Part shown: positions 59,619 to 64,000 of the stretch, in pieces
Layout: each line of letters begins with the position of its first letter
How positions within the stretch are numbered: the first letter of the stretch is position 1
From: Paraphaeosphaeria minitans
Lineage: Eukaryota > Ascomycota > Dothideomycetes > Pleosporales > Didymosphaeriaceae
Length of the DNA: 64,000 nt
NCBI GenBank assembly: GCA_015832175.1
Contig: WJXW01000001.1
Coordinates: 3,038,001 to 3,102,000, forward strand
Direction of reading: 5' to 3'
Program-made: the position numbers and the translations under genes
Notes under the pieces: generated by a model
What the model saw: only the letters and a program-made list of their open reading frames with translations
Database searches by the model: none
What the model was told of the DNA's origin: nothing

Positions 59619-61394
59619 CTACAAGAGTATACCCTTTCCATCCCGGAACACCTCATCGTACCACGGTTTCTGAGACTCTTTCTTTGGGTCAGCTTCGCGG
59701 CATATGGCATCCCAGTCTGTCGCGGGAATCAGCGCCCAGTTATCTGTCTCAGTGTTATGAACGAACAACATTGCCGGCTTGGGTTCGTCCAACGGCAAGT
59801 ATGGTACGACTTGCAACGGCCCGTCAGCGGCCTCGATAGTCACCAGCGCTTCATGAGCGACCGACGGCTGCATATGTGCTAACAAGAGCTCACGCAGATA
59901 TGGGAACCACCATGTAGCACCCCACCATGTTTCAAGCCGCCCTTTAAGTCCCTTTCGACTGGTGTTGTAGTGTACGCCTATAGGCACGGCTGTTGTCCAA
60001 AAGTCCATGAACAGCGCCATTTCCAGCCACGTCTTCTTACGCAGCTTGTTGTTTGCCAGCTTAGCCAGAGGCGGTCGACCCTTGAGGACGTCGGCAGGCA
60101 GCGTCTGTATCCGAGGAGGGGTCACACCCGCTTTCTGCGACTCCTCATATATCTGCTCCGAGCCCTTCAGGGGCACGAAATAGCCCTGCCACTCGTTATA
60201 ACATGTCTGGAAAGAAATTTCTTGAGTGTAGTCGAGGCCGACGTGGTACTCGAGCAATTGTCGCTCTGCAATGGCCTTCTTGCGATTCGGTGAATCTTCC
60301 GCAAAGTCTTCCTTCTTGACAGTCTCACGCCAGACTTCCTGCTCCCCAAAAATCTCGGCGAAGATGCCCTGATCACCCCCAAGAGCTTTGCCCTGTGGTC
60401 TTCCTGAGGACTCGACCAAATCAAGAAACTGATCCATTCTTTTCTTGACGCGTTGTAAGTAGCGTCGCATATCACCTGCAGGCCCTATGAAACTCCCACT
60501 GTTCAGTATTTTGGGTCGAACGTAAATGCTCCGGGAGAACCAGAAGTTATAGTCGGTAAAGAAGCCATATACGGTGTCAGGTAGAGGGCTACCCGGCACG
60601 TCGCCACAGTGGAGGTCTGAAATCTCGTCGCGAGGGGCTACGCATGCCTTTTGAGACGAGACTACTATGGTCTGTTGCATAAATCCCTTGTCAAAGAAAC
60701 CATATTGTCCGGCGATGCGCTTGTTAGCCCGCTGGATAATACTATAGTAGCGTTGGATGAGGACACTCGGAGGCAGCTGTAGCCAAATGTCATGGGCATC
60801 GATGCCAAAAACAAGGTCTTCTTCGTCCAAGCGCTGCTCAGGAGGAGCGAGGTCGCTGGTCGCCCATTCCAGGTAGTCAAGATAGCCAGTGATCTTGCCC
60901 AGCTGAGAGGGCCCGATGCCCTTTTTGTCGGTCTGGAAGTCATTCTTCCAGTTCACAAGGACTGGAGACGGATAGCCCACAGCAATGGCACTAGCGACAA
61001 CCTTGCAAAGATGATGGCTAGACTTATCGACAGGTAGCACGAGGACGAGCTTCTGCTGCCCTACAGTGAGTGCACTGGAATTGACGGTATGCTCCGGGAG
61101 ATAGGCACCTTCCGGTCGCCAGAATCGCTCGGTAGTAAGCTACGAAAGGTTAACAACAATATAGCTGAGAGTCATCGCACCAAGTATCTGGTTAGGCATG
61201 AGATTGATATTCCGAGAGATGGTACTCACATAGTAAAGTAGAGGCAACGCGACAGCTGAGAGCGCAAAGATTAATGAAAGACCCTTCTTGATTCTGCGAC
61301 AAGTAAAACTCTGTGAGACACAGGAGCGAAGCGGCCGCGATGAGCCTGGCAGGGGCGTGTATGCGTACGACGATAGCGAAGTATCTGAGCACAT
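59619..61394 (-). CDS. Type II membrane protein resembling PLOD-type glycosyltransferase
   Basis: Two exons, 61,394-61,230 and 61,139-59,619, joined across a 90-bp intron; 561 aa. Residues about 38-55 (GLSLIFALSAVALPLLYY) after a basic KK form a signal anchor, so the bulk would face the Golgi/ER lumen. The catalytic-looking part has LVLVLPVDKSS (strand of a Rossmann-like fold), DLVFGIDAHDIW near residue 169 (a D-x-x-D where a metal-binding DxD-type motif would lie), ILNSGSFIGPAGDM near 266-279 and GGDQGIFAEIF near 309. That order (D.D, NSG.FIG, DQ) is the one seen in PLOD/procollagen-type galactosyl- or glucosyltransferase domains. Substrate unknown. Splicing was chosen for the good donor and because it keeps the anchor in frame with the fold. 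Confidence 0.78.
61140..61229 (-). other. Intron of glycosyltransferase-like gene (90 bp)
   Basis: Donor GTGAGT after TAT, acceptor TTTCGTAG, phase 0. Reading on without splicing stops after 29 codons. Confidence 0.78.
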
Positions 61395-64000
61395 GACCGA
61401 TTTCCACCTAGTTGTAAAAGTCCCTTTTCAATGTGCTCACAAGGATTGATGGTTTTGGATTATAGACGACTGCCATCAGGCAAAGCTGACACGTTCCCAC
61501 CATTGGCAGCAGGCAACGCGCAAATCAGATCGACAACGGGGCCAAAATATCAGCGTAAGTGGGTACGCCTAACATTAGAGCTTGCAACGTCATCCTTCCC
61601 ATATCTTGTCTCTCACTGGATGATTTTGTGCAGGTCGGATCAGCGATACGACCTTCTTGGAACAAAGGATGGCACAGCCAAGGGCCAAGTCACTGCCAAA
61701 GCGCGATTCCTTCGAGCACCTACCTACAGTATGGTACTTGGCCCGCAAAAGTGAGAATCTCGGTTCTCTCGGACCTTGAAGTCCACAAATTTCTTGTCGG
61801 GCTATCTGGAGCTTGACTACGTTTCAACAAGGTTTGGATTCCGGTAGTCGAAGTGAACTCTGGGGGTGACTTCGTGGGTGCCTGAACAGCCTCGCTACCT
61901 AGTGGATCGCAATCGCAGGGATCAACATGGCCACAGTGGCACGAATGCCTGGGCAATTCATGTCAACGAATAGGACTTTGCGAAGACGACCATAATCGTG
62001 ACCTAGACTGTTTCGCGATACGATAGCTGAAGAATAATGAAGCGCATAGGCTGAGGACGTTAATTTACCTCTGGCACTTTTGCACTCACCCAGCATGATC
62101 CAAGTACTGTACGTTGGAATTGTTAACACCTGCAGTGTTCCGAGCCCTTTTGATAAGCATATCCCGTCGATGTGTGTAGCCACTCTTTATCATCGTTTTT
62201 GTGGCACTGAAAGCTCAGTCTGGTTCTCTTTGGACGAACCTTGAGATCCATTGAACACTCTTCGCAGCGCTTGCGCTGTCCTGTACTAGGAATTACGCCA
62301 TCTGTATTGAAAACATGCCGAGTTCCGATCGGGTCGTCTCCCGAGGAATATCGCATATCACTTTCGCAGAGTTCCATATTCACGTGCGATGTGCTCAAAT
62401 TTATGGTCATCTTCGCACTGTGGCTATGTTGGTCTGCATCAGCATATTGCGGCAGCGCAGCTTGTCGCACATCACCTGTGTGGCAGCAAAATTTTGCCTC
62501 ACCGGTTGATGAATTCCTCACTCCCTCGAGTACAAATTCGAGGATCCATTTGGCGAATACTAGTATGCATACAACGTGAGCGGTGATGCAAGTTAAATTG
62601 CTTAAGGTTTAGCGCTGATTCACCCTTGAGGGTGAAAGACTACACAGGACGAGCAACACAACAAAAGATTGACAAGCTGCCGAAGGGTGACTAATGAAAG
62701 GCTGTGGCAATAACATGAACACTAAGTTCTCGGTGGTGATGGGCGATACTTAGTAGTGTGGTAGAGCCGTGATGTTGCGTAGTTCAGAACTCTTATCTAC
62801 AGTACGGTACCGTACGCGATGCCTTGAAGCACTCTTTGAAAACTTGGCTCTCTTAAGCTATGCTTCATTCACGCCTTCGTTCAGCATCACAGCTAGATGA
62901 TAGAAATTTCGAATAGCGTTGCCTACTCTGTTAATGAGCTATAGAATATACAAAAGGCAGCATCGGCTTTATTCAAGGAACGTTTCTTTTGCTTGCTCAG
63001 ATCAGTTCTATTTAGTGCTAACCGTGTCACATCACGTGCGAAGGAACTGATAGTCCTTTCCCATCGTCACTATGTCCCGAAAAGCACTCACAGCCTCATC
63101 GGCGTATGGCACGATATATCTACAGTTAAATCCAGGAGAAGTTTCTCTAAAGCGTTCGTCTTAATACTATTGTTTGGGAATAGAAGATTACCTTTTCGAG
63201 CCGGTTAGAACCTTCGTTGATGCATTGTACGCATTGAAAAGCCTTTTTATTGATGGTGTTAACAAAGGATTCAGGGTGCTTTGGCCTATCATCTACAAGC
63301 AAAAAGATACACTTGGAACCTTGGTTTCCGGGAACTATTTCGGAAACATACTGTTCTGCTGAAAATAGTGACGACAACTTGCTTGAAACGGCCCCCGACA
63401 CTTTTTCGAAGCTTGAGCTGATTAGTTGGTTAATCCCCTCCAATGACGTTGTAATTCTACTTTCTTTCGATATCATAATACATTTTTAAGCTCATCTTGG
63501 TACCCAGGATGATGGAGGCGCCATTCCTCTGCTGTCGAAGATGAACCTCCGGAAGCTGGACCTCTACGTGAACCTTCCTGACCAAGCTTCCGAACACAGC
63601 AACGCGCTCCGAAGAGATTTTACGAGCGGCTCGAACAATCCTACACTAGAGAGGCGTTAGTCGATGGCTGCTGCAACTTAGATTGCGGATACGATATCGC
63701 AAAAGCAGAAATACCCATTCTAGTGGCTAACGCTTCGCATTTCACGCGCGTTTTACATGGACAGATTTAAACTGTACAACGCGTACACATCATTTAAGTT
63801 GAGCCGAAAAACGCGACCGAGTGCCGCTGATGAGAAGTACTGCGTCTTCGGAAGAATGAATTGGCGGTGGAACAGATCCCGACCCCTTCAAGCAGAGCTA
63901 TCGTTTGAGGCGGAGAGCTAGAATGGCCCTCATTCATATACACATCGCACTTTACAAGTAAGGACTACATAGACTGTTCCACTCAAGGATTAAGAGCATG
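61395..64000. other. Right-hand stretch without a firm gene call
   Basis: No frame here carries a motif I recognise. The best candidates are on the minus strand: 62,123-62,521 (132 codons, containing KRCEECSMDLK) and 63,147-63,476 (109 codons, beginning MISKESRITTSLEGINQLI and helical in character). Upstream of the latter, about 63,480-63,670 is also open on the minus strand in another phase, which could be further exons or a decayed gene. On present evidence I treat this as spacer with possible gene remnants. Confidence 0.35.

Noticed and set aside
1..64000. tRNA, rRNA, CRISPR array or replication origin
   Set aside because: I saw no cloverleaf-like sequence, rRNA similarity or regularly spaced exact repeats; the tandem repeats present lie inside LTR elements.

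Overview
The window looks like nuclear DNA of a filamentous ascomycete (Pezizomycotina). A Dothideomycete with AT-isochores is my best guess, but only as inference. The evidence is short introns (56-90 bp) with fungal branch points, a fungal-type secreted phospholipase A2, a HET-domain relic, and about 50 kb of LTR retrotransposons saturated with C-to-T/G-to-A changes of the repeat-induced point mutation (RIP) type. In that part TpA, CTA and TAG dominate and no ATG-started frame exceeds about 75 codons.

Layout. Positions 1-50,408 are one continuous nest of LTR retrotransposons with no host gene. Four families can be told apart: A (Ty1/Copia, LTR 238 or 312 bp), B/C (Ty3/Gypsy chromovirus with chromodomain, LTR about 410 or 431 bp), D (Ty1/Copia, LTR 195 bp) and E (Ty3/Gypsy, LTR 233 bp). 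Reading target-site duplications (TSDs) and joining interrupted sequence shows that almost everything from 1 to 40,115 sits inside one element, B1, whose 5' end lies left of the window. Into B1 went a D copy (1-2,766 plus 19,657-22,358), a second B element (B2, 11,480-18,188), an A element (A2) and element C (25,473-39,463). C is itself split by a complete D element (29,717-37,036). The B1 3' LTR ends at 40,115 inside an older LTR (F), which was separately split by element E (40,326-50,343). Solo LTRs sit inside D (21,077-21,532) and E (41,375-41,785).

The most striking observation is that the two A copies (A1, 2,767-10,065, minus strand; A2, 22,359-25,445, plus strand) have exchanged flanks. 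The left flank of A1 pairs as a TSD with the left flank of A2 (aaaac/gtttt), and the right flank of A1 pairs with the right flank of A2 (gagaa/ttctc). The LTR length variants are swapped in the same way. This is the footprint of an inversion of the roughly 12 kb between two inverted retrotransposon copies. A second theme is that elements B and C carry reading frames on the strand opposite gag-pol, downstream of the chromodomain: a coiled-coil-like frame in B and a Cys-containing frame in C. Element D has a weaker candidate in its 3' region.

From about 51,000 to the end the DNA has balanced composition, ordinary codon use and sparse genes: a degraded frame (51,038-51,483), a short hypothetical frame (52,837-53,118), a two-exon secreted phospholipase A2 (53,485-54,072, minus), a three-exon MFS transporter of the anion:cation symporter type (55,512-57,453, plus) whose second intron appears to be GC-AG, a HET-domain relic (about 58,100-58,617) and a two-exon type II membrane protein resembling PLOD-type glycosyltransferases (59,619-61,394, minus). 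The remaining stretches show no gene I can support. The host genes do not form an obvious cluster; what joins them is their position beside an AT-rich transposon block.
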